Part shown: in pieces, positions 52,263 to 61,970 of the stretch
Layout of the letters: each line of letters opens with the position of its first letter
Numbering within the stretch: position 1 is the stretch's first letter
NCBI GenBank assembly: GCA_022601645.1
Contig: JAJACH010000001.1
Coordinates: 930,001 to 994,000, forward strand
Length of the DNA: 64,000 nt
Origin: Chlamydiia bacterium
GTDB lineage: Bacteria > Chlamydiota > Chlamydiia > Chlamydiales > Simkaniaceae
Direction of reading: 5' to 3'
Notes under the pieces: model-generated
What the model saw: only the letters and a program-made list of their open reading frames with translations
What the model was told of the DNA's origin: nothing
Database searches by the model: none
Translations under genes and position numbers: made by a program

Positions 52263-53366
52263 TTAAAGTACATCAAAGTCGTAGGAGGTCATCTCCTCAT
52301 GAATCGCATACGCGACCAAGAAATCAGCTCCCCAAAAGTAGGGGCCTCCAGCTAAAGGAATGACTTGCATTTCCCCTTCAAACTGAGCTTTAAGGGTTAA
52401 TGCACCATCGCTTAGAGAGATCGTCTCACATCCACCTTGATACCTTTCAAGTGTACTCGGGTATACCTCAAAAAATGGATTTACAACAACCTTATTCGCA
52501 CGCACAAAAAAGGCAATACTGATTGGGGAAAAGTCGGTGAAATTTAAAAATTTTACTGAAAGTTTAAGTTTATCTTTGTCAGTTGACGCCACAACTTCCA
52601 TCCAAAGATCACTTGGCTTTTGCTTATGCGCAAGACGTGTCCAACCTTTAAAAGCAAAAGGGTCATTGGATATTTGTACATCTTCCACACTTCCCTTTGT
52701 GCGATAAATGCCATAAAGATCACTCACACCAAGTGGAAAGAAATGCGGACCCATTGTGACAATAGACGCACTCTGCGCATCCACAGATCCAAACCCACCA
52801 TGAACGCCTTCAAGCGAGAACTGCCCTTTTAAACGTCCGCACTCAAACGAAGCGATTCCCGTTTGATTAACGTGAACATTTTGATAAAGCGTTGGTAACG
52901 TTGCTAAAAGGTACGCTTCTAGTCTAGCTAAATACGGAGAAAGCTGAAAAGATTCACGACTTTCAAAACAAGCATTTCCAGTCAGTTTCTTCAAAGCTTT
53001 AAAGAGTACACTTTGAAAACTACGAAATTCCTTAGGGTCAAAACCAGGCTCGCTTTGTCGCATCCCAAAATGAGAATCACTAGCAAGCTGCCTTTCACCA
53101 AGTTTTATCGCTTGATCATACTGCTCTAAGCAAAGCAAAAGCAGCGCATACTCAACTTCCTCTTGTAAATCAACTGGTGAAAAAGACGAAATATCACGCG
53201 TCTTAACCCCCATAAGCTTTCTTCCAAACTCACAAAGACCTCGCTCTACGGCTCCACCCTTCACCTGCCGTTCAAGCTCTAAAAGCTTGCTCAAAAGTGG
53301 CTTTGAAGGGGTATTTAAAGCTTCACCAATAATATAATGTAGATCTAATTTCAACTCAGCATTCAT
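52263..53366 (-). CDS. Conserved chlamydial protein of unknown function (CT266-like by position)
   Basis: 367 residues, no signal peptide or membrane segment. The N-terminal 150 residues look helical (LLSKLLELERQVKG, EEVEYALLLLCLEQYDQAIKLGERQL, a TPR-like turn) and the C-terminal 200 look strand-rich (FECGRLKGQFSLEGVHGGFGSVDAQSA, WTRLAHKQKPSDLWMEVV). I recall a protein of unknown function (CT266) between accA and the HU gene in C. trachomatis, and this sits in the same place. Its ATG overlaps the HU stop (ATGA). Confidence 0.7.
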   Translation of the reverse strand: MNAELKLDLHYIIGEALNTPSKPLLSKLLELERQVKGGAVERGLCEFGRKLMGVKTRDISSFSPVDLQEEVEYALLLLCLEQYDQAIKLGERQLASDSHFGMRQSEPGFDPKEFRSFQSVLFKALKKLTGNACFESRESFQLSPYLARLEAYLLATLPTLYQNVHVNQTGIASFECGRLKGQFSLEGVHGGFGSVDAQSASIVTMGPHFFPLGVSDLYGIYRTKGSVEDVQISNDPFAFKGWTRLAHKQKPSDLWMEVVASTDKDKLKLSVKFLNFTDFSPISIAFFVRANKVVVNPFFEVYPSTLERYQGGCETISLSDGALTLKAQFEGEMQVIPLAGGPYFWGADFLVAYAIHEEMTSYDFDVL

Positions 53367-53665
53367 GTCACAGGGACCGATTTCTCGATCAACTGTTTCA
53401 TTTTTTTACCGGGAGTGAATTTCACAGCACGTCTTTCTGGAATGACAATCGGTACATCTGCATTTTTCGGATTTCTTCCGATTTTTTGTTTACGAATGAC
53501 AACTTCGAAGACACCAAAGTCTCTAAACTCTAAACGATCACCCTCGCCTAAAAAATCTGTCATTGCATCCAAGAATGCTTGAATTACATTTCTTACATCA
53601 TTCGGATGCATCCCTCGTTTTTGGGATATCACTTGGATCAGTTTCTTTTTTGTTATCGTAGCCAT
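53363..53665 (-). CDS. HU/IHF family DNA-binding protein
   Basis: 100 residues. ITKKKLIQVISQKRGM, the saddle strand EFRDFGVFEVVIRKQKIGRNP and the arm NADVPIVIPERRAVKFTPGKKMK show the HU/IHF fold. It bends DNA as a dimer. The ATG at 53665 has AAGGAG seven bases upstream. It is the first gene of the run HU, CT266-like, L,D-transpeptidase, accA, msbA. Chlamydiae also have a separate histone-like pair, not seen here. Confidence 0.93.
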   Translation of the reverse strand: MATITKKKLIQVISQKRGMHPNDVRNVIQAFLDAMTDFLGEGDRLEFRDFGVFEVVIRKQKIGRNPKNADVPIVIPERRAVKFTPGKKMKQLIEKSVPVT

Positions 53666-53873
53666 CAAACGACTCCTTAGCTTTTGACCTCATTTTTGTA
53701 TCACATTGATTTTCAGACAAGTACTTTTTTCATCTTGATGCAAAAATCTTCTCAAAGAGAGACATTTCTTCCACTATGTAAAGAATTGATAAATTTTCTT
53801 GCGTTATATTCCTCTCCTCCATAAAATCCATCAATCAAACAAGCAACTTATCCTTAATAAAGGGAGAATACAT

Positions 53874-54434
53874 ATGTCAAACCCAGTATCTCAACATAAC
53901 GACGGCTCTTTTACTTCTGTTGTTATCGGTGGTCCACCAGCGCTAGAAATGGATCTTGATGCAGACCTTTTAAGCTTCTTGACAATTTCTATGGCAAGGT
54001 GCTCATCAACTAATAGCTTAGCTGAGCTTGATTCGACATTTACTCAACTCTCTTTTGAGGGAGAAACGAGTGATTCTGTTGGCCCTGCAGCTTCTCCGTT
54101 ATCTGTTGGCCCTGCTGCTTCTCCGTTATCTGTTGGCCCTGCTGCTTCTCCGTTATCTGTTGGCCCCGCTGCCGGTCGTGCATCTGTTGGCCCTGCTGCC
54201 GGTCGTGCATCTGTTGGCCCCGCTGCCGGTCGTGCATCTGTTGGCCCTGCTGCTAAGAGTGCAATGTTTGGAACCGATGAATTTGGCAACAGAGTTCTGT
54301 TACCTAATGCGCTAGCAGATTTAATTAGGCAAGCTTATGCTGATGCAGTAGCGCATGTAGAGGCTGGGCGCCCCCTATGTGCAAGACCGCATTTAGAAGC
54401 AAGCAGAGTAGCTGGTTGTGTTCGTGGCGGTTAA
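53874..54434 (+). CDS. Secreted-effector-like protein with 9-residue repeats
   Basis: 186 residues. A polar N-terminus (MSNPVSQHNDGSFTSVVIGG) and short helical part precede seven tandem 9-residue units (residues 68-130): three SVGPAASPL, three SVGPAAGRA and one SVGPAAKSA. A C-terminal helix follows (NALADLIRQAYADAVAHVEAG). There is no signal peptide. Low-complexity Pro/Ala/Ser repeats in a chlamydial protein with this kind of N-terminus suggest a type III-secreted or host-exposed protein, but this is inference. The ATG at 53874 has GGGAG seven bases upstream. A strong hairpin follows the gene. Confidence 0.65.
   Translation: MSNPVSQHNDGSFTSVVIGGPPALEMDLDADLLSFLTISMARCSSTNSLAELDSTFTQLSFEGETSDSVGPAASPLSVGPAASPLSVGPAASPLSVGPAAGRASVGPAAGRASVGPAAGRASVGPAAKSAMFGTDEFGNRVLLPNALADLIRQAYADAVAHVEAGRPLCARPHLEASRVAGCVRGG
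54075..54263 (+). repeat. 27-base in-frame tandem repeat, seven units
   Basis: Units start at 54075, 54102, 54129, 54156, 54183, 54210 and 54237. The first 15 or so bases (TCTGTTGGCCCTGC) are nearly constant, while the last 9 bases occur in two versions (three copies each) and a terminal variant. The near identity implies recent expansion by slippage or recombination. Confidence 0.92.
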
Positions 54435-54463
54435 AGCGCGGATTTTACAGTGATTCTATTCGC

Positions 54464-54497
54464 ACCTCAGTGATCGGCAGATCACTGAGGTTTATTT
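54464..54497 (+). terminator. Rho-independent-type hairpin after the repeat protein gene
   Basis: A perfect 12-base stem, ACCTCAGTGATC (54464-54475) and GATCACTGAGGT (54480-54491), with a GGCA loop, followed by TTATTT. The T-rich tail lies on the plus strand, so it terminates the repeat protein transcript. It abuts the tyrS stop codon on the other strand and may also stabilise that 3' end. Confidence 0.75.
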
Positions 54498-55739
54498 CTT
54501 TAGCTTAAGTAAAAGTTTCTTCTTTTTGCCAGATCCTAGCATAAGGTATTTATCCCCGATGACATCTGCCTGTTCGATGGATTTAGAAGGGTTTTCCACT
54601 TTCCCATTATTTAGGTAAGCTCCCCCATTCTTGACTAAGCGAGAGACTTCACCCTTACTCGCTAAAAGTCCGCTTTTAACGCAGATATCAGCGTAGCTTG
54701 AGCCCACGACATCGACATAGGATAGTTCACTTGAGGGCATTTCTTCAGCGATTTCATGCAGGACTTCGAGATCTAAGACGGCTTTAGAGCCAGGCTTTGC
54801 GGCTTCAGTCACTTTCAGAGCTGAAGCAAGACCTGACTCACCGTGTACGAAGCGGGTTACTTCGCTTGCAAGTTTTCGTTGAGCGCTATTGGGCGAGGTT
54901 TCCATCTCTTTTTCGATCTCACTGATTTCTTCAAGAGGAAGGAAGGTGAGCATTTTGAGCATTTTGATTACGTCTGCATCGGGAATACGTACGAGGTATT
55001 GGTAGAAGCGGTAGGGTGAGGTGCGTTCTTTAGAAAGCCAAATGGCGCCGCCTTCGCTTTTTCCGAATTTTTTTCCATCAGAACGGGTAAGCAGTGGCCA
55101 AACAGCTCCAAAAAGTTCATTGCGAGACAGTTTTCGGGTAAGTTCAATCCCAGCGGTGATATTCCCCCACTGATCTGTTCCTCCCATTTGAAGGGTGACA
55201 CCTTCGTTTTCACTAAGGTGGTAGAAGTCGTACCCTTGAAGGAGCTGGTAGGTGAATTCGGTAAAGCTCATCCCCTCTTCGCTATTGATACGCGATTTGA
55301 CACTTTCTTTACTCAGCATAATACCCATGCGAAAATGTTTACCCACATCACGCAGCACATCTAGAAAGGAAAAGTTTTTGAACCATTCATCATTATTCCG
55401 AACTTGGACATTGCCTATCATCCCTTCTAATTGTTTTTCAAGGGAGGTCACGTTTGTGGAAAGCTCTTCGAGGGTAAGAAGTGGACGTTCTTTGTCTTTT
55501 CCTGAGGGGTCTCCCACTTTACCGGTAGCTCCTCCGACAAGGGCAATAGGCTCATGACCGTGCATTTCAAACCACTTAAGGGCTATGATTCCAAGGAGGT
55601 TTCCAAGGTGTAGGCTATCTGCTGTGGGATCAAACCCCACATAGAGTTTTATGGGCTTTGAGACCTTGTCTTTTAAATCTTCACTCGTAAGCTGATCTAA
55701 AAAACCACGGTCTTCAAGAAGACTTATGATATTTTTCAT
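54492..55739 (-). CDS. tyrS: Tyrosyl-tRNA synthetase
   Basis: 415 residues, class I. HIGH-type motif HLGN (44-47, in DSLHLGNLLGI), KMSKS-type motif KFGKSEGG (near 230), tyrosine-binding YQLLQGYDFYHL and MGGTDQWGNI, and a C-terminal S4 domain (LLASKGEVSRLVKNGGAYLN). It charges tRNA-Tyr. The first 26 bases overlap the end of the upstream small gene, so the two are co-transcribed. Confidence 0.96.
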   Translation of the reverse strand: MKNIISLLEDRGFLDQLTSEDLKDKVSKPIKLYVGFDPTADSLHLGNLLGIIALKWFEMHGHEPIALVGGATGKVGDPSGKDKERPLLTLEELSTNVTSLEKQLEGMIGNVQVRNNDEWFKNFSFLDVLRDVGKHFRMGIMLSKESVKSRINSEEGMSFTEFTYQLLQGYDFYHLSENEGVTLQMGGTDQWGNITAGIELTRKLSRNELFGAVWPLLTRSDGKKFGKSEGGAIWLSKERTSPYRFYQYLVRIPDADVIKMLKMLTFLPLEEISEIEKEMETSPNSAQRKLASEVTRFVHGESGLASALKVTEAAKPGSKAVLDLEVLHEIAEEMPSSELSYVDVVGSSYADICVKSGLLASKGEVSRLVKNGGAYLNNGKVENPSKSIEQADVIGDKYLMLGSGKKKKLLLKLKK

Positions 55740-56007
55740 CGATCTGTATTTGCAGTTTATTGTAGAGGGAATTGATACGCGTTGAATGCTTTGCAGGATT
55801 TTGATTGGCGTCGAACAGGCTAATGTCTTTCTTTTTTAGAGGAAGACGGTTAGGAGCTTGTCTTGCAATCCAGCGATGGATTTCACGTGACTTTCTATCC
55901 AAGGCAGCTTGTGTGACTTGTTCGTCAATCTTTTCTAAGTATTTCTTGAGCTTTTCACGCGTTTTTTGCGTCTTGTAACTTTCACTTGCGAGTTCATCAG
56001 AAGACAT
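55714..56007 (-). CDS. Unknown 97-residue basic protein upstream of tyrS
   Basis: 97 residues, very hydrophilic and helical (KTQKTREKLKKYLEKIDEQVTQ; RKSREIHRWIARQAPN), no signal peptide. I do not recognise it. It overlaps tyrS by 26 bases, so it is the first gene of that operon. The promoter TTTAAA (56042-56037), 17 bases, TATACT (56019-56014) ends only 6 bases before the ATG, and no Shine-Dalgarno sequence is present. Confidence 0.6.
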   Translation of the reverse strand: MSSDELASESYKTQKTREKLKKYLEKIDEQVTQAALDRKSREIHRWIARQAPNRLPLKKKDISLFDANQNPAKHSTRINSLYNKLQIQIDEKYHKSS

Positions 56008-56013
56008 GGGATG

Positions 56014-56042
56014 AGTATACCAAATCCTAAGGGATTTTTAAA
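56014..56042 (-). promoter_or_regulatory. Promoter of the 97-residue gene and tyrS
   Basis: On the minus strand TTTAAA (56042-56037), a 17-base spacer and TATACT (56019-56014), with the ATG 6 bases after the -10 box. This predicts a leaderless mRNA. Confidence 0.45.
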
Positions 56043-56074
56043 GGAAAATTTTCTTGTCACCTAAAGTCTAAATT

Positions 56075-56737
56075 ATGGATGATGAGATTATGATGAAAAA
56101 AGTTGTTGGCTACAAAGCCGCGGAGCTCATTTCAAGTGGAATGAGAGTGGGTCTTGGCACTGGATCTACGGTGCATTTCTTCATTGAGAAATTGATTGAA
56201 ATGACAAAAGAAGGTCTTCAAATTCAAGCGATCGCAAGCTCTATTGCCTCGGAAGAAATGGCACGAGAGGGAGGCATTGAGATCCTCGATGATGTTGAAT
56301 CCCTTGACATTACTGTTGATGGAGCGGATGAAGTTGATCCGCAAAAACAGTTAATTAAGGGCGGCGGGGGCGCGCTTTTTAGAGAAAAACTTATTGCAGC
56401 TGCATCGAAAGAAATGGTTGTGATTGTTGATGAGACAAAAATGAGCGATCAGCTTGGGACGAAAAAATTACCACTTGAAATTTCAACTTTTGCAAAATCC
56501 TCGATCATCCACAAAATCGCCCTACCAGGCACGATTCGTCAAGATGAAGGAAAAGATTTTATCACAGATAACGGTAACCTTATCTATGATGTTCACCCTT
56601 TTGCCATTAAAGACCCAAAGGCCTTGCATGAAAAATTGATCCAAATTCCTGGGGTGATTGAAACAGGCCTTTTTATCGACCTCGCATCGAGTATTTTAAT
56701 TAGCTCTGAAAATGGAGAAACCAGATGGATGAAATGA
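56075..56737 (+). CDS. rpiA: Ribose-5-phosphate isomerase A
   Basis: 220 residues. GLGTGSTVHFFIE (phosphate-binding loop), ITVDGADEVDPQKQLIKGGGGALFREK (the D-G-A-D and K-G-G-G catalytic motifs) and the DETK segment are conserved. It interconverts ribose 5-phosphate and ribulose 5-phosphate in the pentose phosphate pathway. No Shine-Dalgarno sequence is visible before the ATG at 56075. Its end overlaps the next gene by 13 bases. Confidence 0.95.
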   Translation: MDDEIMMKKVVGYKAAELISSGMRVGLGTGSTVHFFIEKLIEMTKEGLQIQAIASSIASEEMAREGGIEILDDVESLDITVDGADEVDPQKQLIKGGGGALFREKLIAAASKEMVVIVDETKMSDQLGTKKLPLEISTFAKSSIIHKIALPGTIRQDEGKDFITDNGNLIYDVHPFAIKDPKALHEKLIQIPGVIETGLFIDLASSILISSENGETRWMK

Positions 56738-57135
56738 TTCAAATCGCCTTTCACAAGATTATGCAATCAACCGCCTACACGGTCTTTGTGCTGGGCACTG
56801 ATGAGAAGCAGTTTGCCATCTACACTGAGCCTCATATTGGCCAAAATCTACAAATGCGTCTGACCGACTCGCCTAGACCTCGTCCGTATACGCACGACCT
56901 AATGTCGTCGCTTTTCACATCCCTTGACGTCCGAATCATTCAAGTTGTGATCAATCACATTGACGACACCGTCTATTTTGCACGACTCTTTCTTGAACAA
57001 GAAAAGCATCGCGGCAAACACATCATTGAAATTGATGCGCGTCCCTCGGACGCTTTAACTCTCGCGCTTGATGCGAATGCCCCTTTATTTTGCACAAAAG
57101 AGGTCCTTCAAAAAGCGATCCCCTTAACGGACTAG
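56725..57135 (+). CDS. Bifunctional nuclease domain protein (DUF151)
   Basis: 136 residues. The family core is RPYTHDLMSSLF (near 52-63) and the C-terminal IIEIDARPSDALTLAL (near 100-115), both diagnostic for DUF151/bifunctional nuclease proteins. The plant member has DNase and RNase activity; the bacterial role is not settled. It overlaps rpiA, so it is co-transcribed, and is convergent with ptsH (8-base gap). Confidence 0.88.
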   Translation: MDEMIQIAFHKIMQSTAYTVFVLGTDEKQFAIYTEPHIGQNLQMRLTDSPRPRPYTHDLMSSLFTSLDVRIIQVVINHIDDTVYFARLFLEQEKHRGKHIIEIDARPSDALTLALDANAPLFCTKEVLQKAIPLTD

Positions 57136-57142
57136 CTACAAT

Positions 57143-57421
57143 CTAATACTTGATTTTGAATTTGTCTTTAGAAAGGGCTATCAAGGCTTCAACAGCCGCT
57201 TGAGCGTCTTCGCCTTCCGCTTCTACTTTGATTTTAGCGCCTCTTGCAGCAGCTAACATTAGAATCCCTAGAAGTGACTTTCCATTCACAGAAAGGTCTT
57301 GATAACTTAGCAAGATGTTTGCACGAAACGTTGTAGCACATTTCACAAGCTCTGTTGCAGGACGAGTATGCAAGCCTTTTTCATTAAGTACTACGAATGC
57401 TTTTTTCACTTTTTTAGACAT
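57143..57421 (-). CDS. ptsH: Phosphocarrier protein HPr
   Basis: 92 residues. The active His18 lies in NEKGLHTRPATELV and the regulatory Ser49 in VNGKSLLGILMLAA, so both phosphorylation sites are kept. In PTS systems it passes phosphate from enzyme I to sugar-specific enzymes; chlamydiae have only partial PTS systems and no other component is in this window, so a regulatory role is likely. AGGAG precedes the ATG, which lies 16 bases inside the end of pepF. Confidence 0.93.
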   Translation of the reverse strand: MSKKVKKAFVVLNEKGLHTRPATELVKCATTFRANILLSYQDLSVNGKSLLGILMLAAARGAKIKVEAEGEDAQAAVEALIALSKDKFKIKY

Positions 57422-59112
57422 TTTAACTCCTCAGTCCATTGCTCAAACGTCTTAATCATGGCGAGCGCCGGCATATCACTTGTCATATCAACACCTGCTT
57501 CTTTCAAAAGATCTAAGGGATAACCACTTGATCCAGAGGAAAGAAATTTCAAATAGCTTTTCTGGTCCCCTACCTCATGAAGTGCTGTGGCTGCAGCAAT
57601 CCCTGTCGCGTACTGGTAGACATAGAAGTTATAGTAAAAATGAGGCACCCTTAAAAATTCAACAGAAATTTCATCATCTACGATAAAATCAGGCCCGTAA
57701 TAAGCCTTATTGAGTTCACCATATTTTTCTTTGAGTAAGGACGCTGCAAATGGCACCTGCTTTTCTGCAAGTTCATGAAGTGTGAGCTCAAACTCAGCAA
57801 ACAGTGTTTGTCTGAAGAACGTTGCCCTCATATCGTCAATTTTTTGATTGATGAGATACAACCTTTCATCTTCATCATCCGCCATATTTAACAAATGTCT
57901 GAAAAGCAGTTCTTCATTATAGGTCGAGGCAACTTCTGCTAAGAAAATAGGGTAGCTTGATGTGTGGTAGGGTTGATTTGTATGCGATAAATGCGTGTGC
58001 ATACTATGCCCTGCTTCATGCGCTAGGGTAAACACATCACGAAGCGTTCCATGGAAATTCATTAACATATACGGGTGTGACCCGTAGCAACCGCTCGAGT
58101 AAGCGCCCGAGCGCTTTCGATCAGTTTCCAGCCAATCTACCCACCGTTCTTGATTCAGACCACGCGCAAGTGTTTCTTGATATTCCTCGCCAAGCGGTGC
58201 AACAGAATCAATCACAAGCTGTTTTGCCTCGTCAATCGAATATTTTTTGTCGACATCATCAATGAGTGGCACGTACATGTCATACGCCCCGATGCTTTCA
58301 AAACCAAGCTTCTCTTTTCTTAGAGACACATAATCTTGTAGGCCCTGAATATTGCCCCTCACACCCTCAACAAGCGAAGTGTAAACCCGTGTATCAATTT
58401 GATTAGGCATAAGAGCCGCTTGGAGACACGAATCAAATCCACGAGCTCTCACATTAAACAAATGTGCTTGAATTTGGCCTGAGAGCAGCTCTGTAAACGT
58501 ATTTTCATACGCTTGATATTCCTTATGAATCTTCTTAAACGCTTCTTTCCGAATTTTGCGATCTTTAGATTGTAAAAAGACCTGATAGCTTCCATGGGTT
58601 AATTCGTCTTTGCCAACAGGTTCAAATTTCAGATCTGCATTGTTGAAAATCCCAAAACTCTTGTGACTGCTATCAAGCGCCTGGCCAGCAAGTGCAATGA
58701 GCTCTTCTTTATCTTTTTCTAAGGTATAAGGTTTTAAGATGCGCACTCGATCTAAGTACATCTTGTACTTTTCAGAAGTTGGTCCTTCAAGTTCCAAAAT
58801 GGCAGGTTCTACCCATGCAGTTTCCTGAGAAAAACCGTGCACCTTCATCATGGCACGATCGTGAATCCCCTTCCACACCTCATCAGCAACATCTTCATCG
58901 TGCTTTAAGTGTGAGTAGGTGTAAAGACGATAAAGCCTCTCTTGTACACTGAAATAAACATCAAGAAATTCTTCTAATCCCGTTGTCAAATCTCTGGGCG
59001 ATAGATCAGGCCATTCATCAGTAAAATCTTTTTCCCAATCTTCAAGTTTTTCATAGAGAGGACTTAAGTCCCATTTCAAATCATTTGTGACATCTGCGCG
59101 TTTTTTAACCAT
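57406..59112 (-). CDS. pepF: Oligoendopeptidase F (M3B family)
   Basis: 568 residues. The zinc site is HEAGH (365-369, in FTLAHEAGHSMHTHL), followed about 25 residues later by the Glu of FLAEVASTYNEELLF. The N-terminus WDLSPLYEKLEDWEKD is typical. It hydrolyses peptides of about 7-17 residues in the cytoplasm, a natural partner for the peptide importers in this window. It is divergent from groES with the CIRCE element between, as in C. trachomatis (CT112/CT111, as I recall). Its promoter's -10 box ends 7 bases before the ATG. Confidence 0.94.
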   Translation of the reverse strand: MVKKRADVTNDLKWDLSPLYEKLEDWEKDFTDEWPDLSPRDLTTGLEEFLDVYFSVQERLYRLYTYSHLKHDEDVADEVWKGIHDRAMMKVHGFSQETAWVEPAILELEGPTSEKYKMYLDRVRILKPYTLEKDKEELIALAGQALDSSHKSFGIFNNADLKFEPVGKDELTHGSYQVFLQSKDRKIRKEAFKKIHKEYQAYENTFTELLSGQIQAHLFNVRARGFDSCLQAALMPNQIDTRVYTSLVEGVRGNIQGLQDYVSLRKEKLGFESIGAYDMYVPLIDDVDKKYSIDEAKQLVIDSVAPLGEEYQETLARGLNQERWVDWLETDRKRSGAYSSGCYGSHPYMLMNFHGTLRDVFTLAHEAGHSMHTHLSHTNQPYHTSSYPIFLAEVASTYNEELLFRHLLNMADDEDERLYLINQKIDDMRATFFRQTLFAEFELTLHELAEKQVPFAASLLKEKYGELNKAYYGPDFIVDDEISVEFLRVPHFYYNFYVYQYATGIAAATALHEVGDQKSYLKFLSSGSSGYPLDLLKEAGVDMTSDMPALAMIKTFEQWTEELKCLKK

Positions 59113-59119
59113 AGGGAAA

Positions 59120-59148
59120 AAGATAGGATAATGCCTATCTTAAGTCAA
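59120..59148 (-). promoter_or_regulatory. pepF promoter
   Basis: On the minus strand TTGACT (59148-59143), a 17-base spacer and TATCTT (59125-59120), with the pepF ATG 7 bases later. This predicts a leaderless mRNA. It lies 10 bases from the CIRCE element. Confidence 0.5.
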
Positions 59149-59157
59149 CTCAATAAT

Positions 59158-59184
59158 TTAGCACTTCCGCCTAAAAAGTGCTAA
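59158..59184. promoter_or_regulatory. CIRCE operator (HrcA-binding site)
   Basis: TTAGCACTT (59158-59166), nine bases, AAGTGCTAA (59176-59184): a perfect 9-base inverted repeat that matches the CIRCE consensus TTAGCACTC-N9-GAGTGCTAA with one symmetric change per arm. HrcA binds it to repress groESL at normal temperature. It lies upstream of the visible -35 box and between the two divergent promoters. Confidence 0.93.
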
Positions 59185-59191
59185 ATTCCGC

Positions 59192-59220
59192 TTGCAAAGA
59201 AAACACTCTAAAGATATGAT
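59192..59220 (+). promoter_or_regulatory. groESL promoter
   Basis: TTGCAA (59192-59197), a 17-base spacer and TATGAT (59215-59220). The groES ATG at 59261 has the Shine-Dalgarno GGAGG at 59249-59253, giving a normal leader of about 34 bases. Confidence 0.65.
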
Positions 59221-59260
59221 TTAGGGTGAAATTCTCATAAAATTAGTGGAGGTTTAGCAT

Positions 59261-59554
59261 ATGACAACGAAGACCCAAGCGAAAATCACACCTGTTGGCG
59301 CACGTGTGCTTCTTCAAAGACTTGAAGCTGAAGAAACTCTTAAAGGCGGAATCATTCTTCCTGATTCAGCAAAGAAAAAACAAGAAATGGCAACAGTGAT
59401 TGCGGTTGGTACACCTAAAAAAGACGACGAGCCTATCCAAGTTAAGATTGGCGACTCTGTACTCATCGACAAATACTCGGGTCAAGACATTACCGTCGAC
59501 GACGAAGAGTTTGTCGTTGTAAAAGCTGAAGACATCATCGCAATTGTTGAATAA
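59261..59554 (+). CDS. groES: Co-chaperonin GroES
   Basis: 97 residues. RVLLQRLEAEETLKGGIILPDSAKKK contains the mobile loop that caps GroEL, and GDSVLIDKYSGQDITVDDEEFVVVKAEDIIAIVE is the conserved C-terminal half. It is the first gene of the groES-groEL operon under CIRCE control, with a 21-base gap to groEL. Confidence 0.97.
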   Translation: MTTKTQAKITPVGARVLLQRLEAEETLKGGIILPDSAKKKQEMATVIAVGTPKKDDEPIQVKIGDSVLIDKYSGQDITVDDEEFVVVKAEDIIAIVE

Positions 59555-59560
59555 TTATAA

Positions 59561-61210
<1,650 letters not shown>

Positions 61211-61223
61211 TCCCATTTAGCCT

Positions 61224-61898
61224 ATGACGGTGAGTATGAGGAAATTTCTCTCCATACTCACCGTTCTTATTGTCCTTCTCGCTGGCGGCTTCATCGTCTT
61301 AGAACACTTTTCTGCCACTATTGTCGCCAACCTCATCTCTGAAACCACAAACACCCCCGTCTCCCTAGGACGTATCCATTTCCACCGAAAAGGCTTCACT
61401 CTCCACAACCTCACAATCCAAAGCCCTCCTGGCTACGGACTTAAGCGAGCCCTCTACGTCAAAAAAATCCATGTCGAAGCGCCCTATCTCAACTACCTGA
61501 AAAAACCCATCATGATCGATCGCATCAAATGCCAAGACATCTACCTCGGGATCGAATTTAGAAACGCTGCACGCACCGAAGGAAATTGGCTAACACTCCT
61601 TGAAGACTCAAAAGAAGACTCTCCCTCCCTTTCTGGCCGTCAAAACTCCTCTATCATCGGCACCCTCCTTTTAGAAAATATTAATGTGGAACTTGCTCTC
61701 TATCAACAACCAACACGCCGCGTCCCCCCAATCCCCGCCCTAGTCTTTCACAATGTACGCACCGACGATGGGAAAATCGTCGAAAAGCTCACCCAAGCGA
61801 TCATGCACCAGCTCATGCGAGAACTCTTCCTCCAAAAGAGCATGAAAGCCCTTATCGACCTCCCAGGTGGCGTCTTCAAAACAATCTTCCCCTTCTAA
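61224..61898 (+). CDS. AsmA-like membrane-anchored protein
   Basis: 224 residues. An N-terminal membrane anchor (FLSILTVLIVLLAGGFIVLEHF) is followed by strand-rich sequence with AsmA-type features: NTPVSLGRIHFHRKGFTLHNLTI, APYLNYLKKPIMIDRIKCQD and LLENINVELALY. AsmA-like proteins sit in the periplasm and are linked to lipid transport to the outer membrane. This one is short, like the first repeat of larger members. The start is the ATG at 61224 or the in-frame ATG at 61236; there is no clear Shine-Dalgarno sequence for either. It follows groEL by 13 bases. Confidence 0.6.
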   Translation: MTVSMRKFLSILTVLIVLLAGGFIVLEHFSATIVANLISETTNTPVSLGRIHFHRKGFTLHNLTIQSPPGYGLKRALYVKKIHVEAPYLNYLKKPIMIDRIKCQDIYLGIEFRNAARTEGNWLTLLEDSKEDSPSLSGRQNSSIIGTLLLENINVELALYQQPTRRVPPIPALVFHNVRTDDGKIVEKLTQAIMHQLMRELFLQKSMKALIDLPGGVFKTIFPF

Positions 61899-61921
61899 CT
61901 ATTAATTGGTTACGCTTTTTT

Positions 61922-61950
61922 TTTACAAAATCAACCAACCATGAGATAAT
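61922..61950 (+). promoter_or_regulatory. Promoter of the first tandem paralogue
   Basis: TTTACA (61922-61927), a 17-base spacer and GATAAT (61945-61950), then a leader of about 14 bases that carries the Shine-Dalgarno AGAGGGG (61958-61964), six bases before the ATG at 61971. Confidence 0.55.
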
Positions 61951-61970
61951 AAAATAAAGAGGGGTTGATT

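Noticed and set aside
54028-54315. Alternative frames on both strands through the 27-base repeat
   Set aside because: A repeat length divisible by three keeps all frames open; only the frame beginning at 53874 has a good Shine-Dalgarno sequence and sensible flanks.
61899-61945. Terminator hairpin formed by TTGGTT and AACCAA after the AsmA-like gene
   Set aside because: The stem is only six bases with a long loop and no T-run after the second arm; the second arm overlaps the next promoter.
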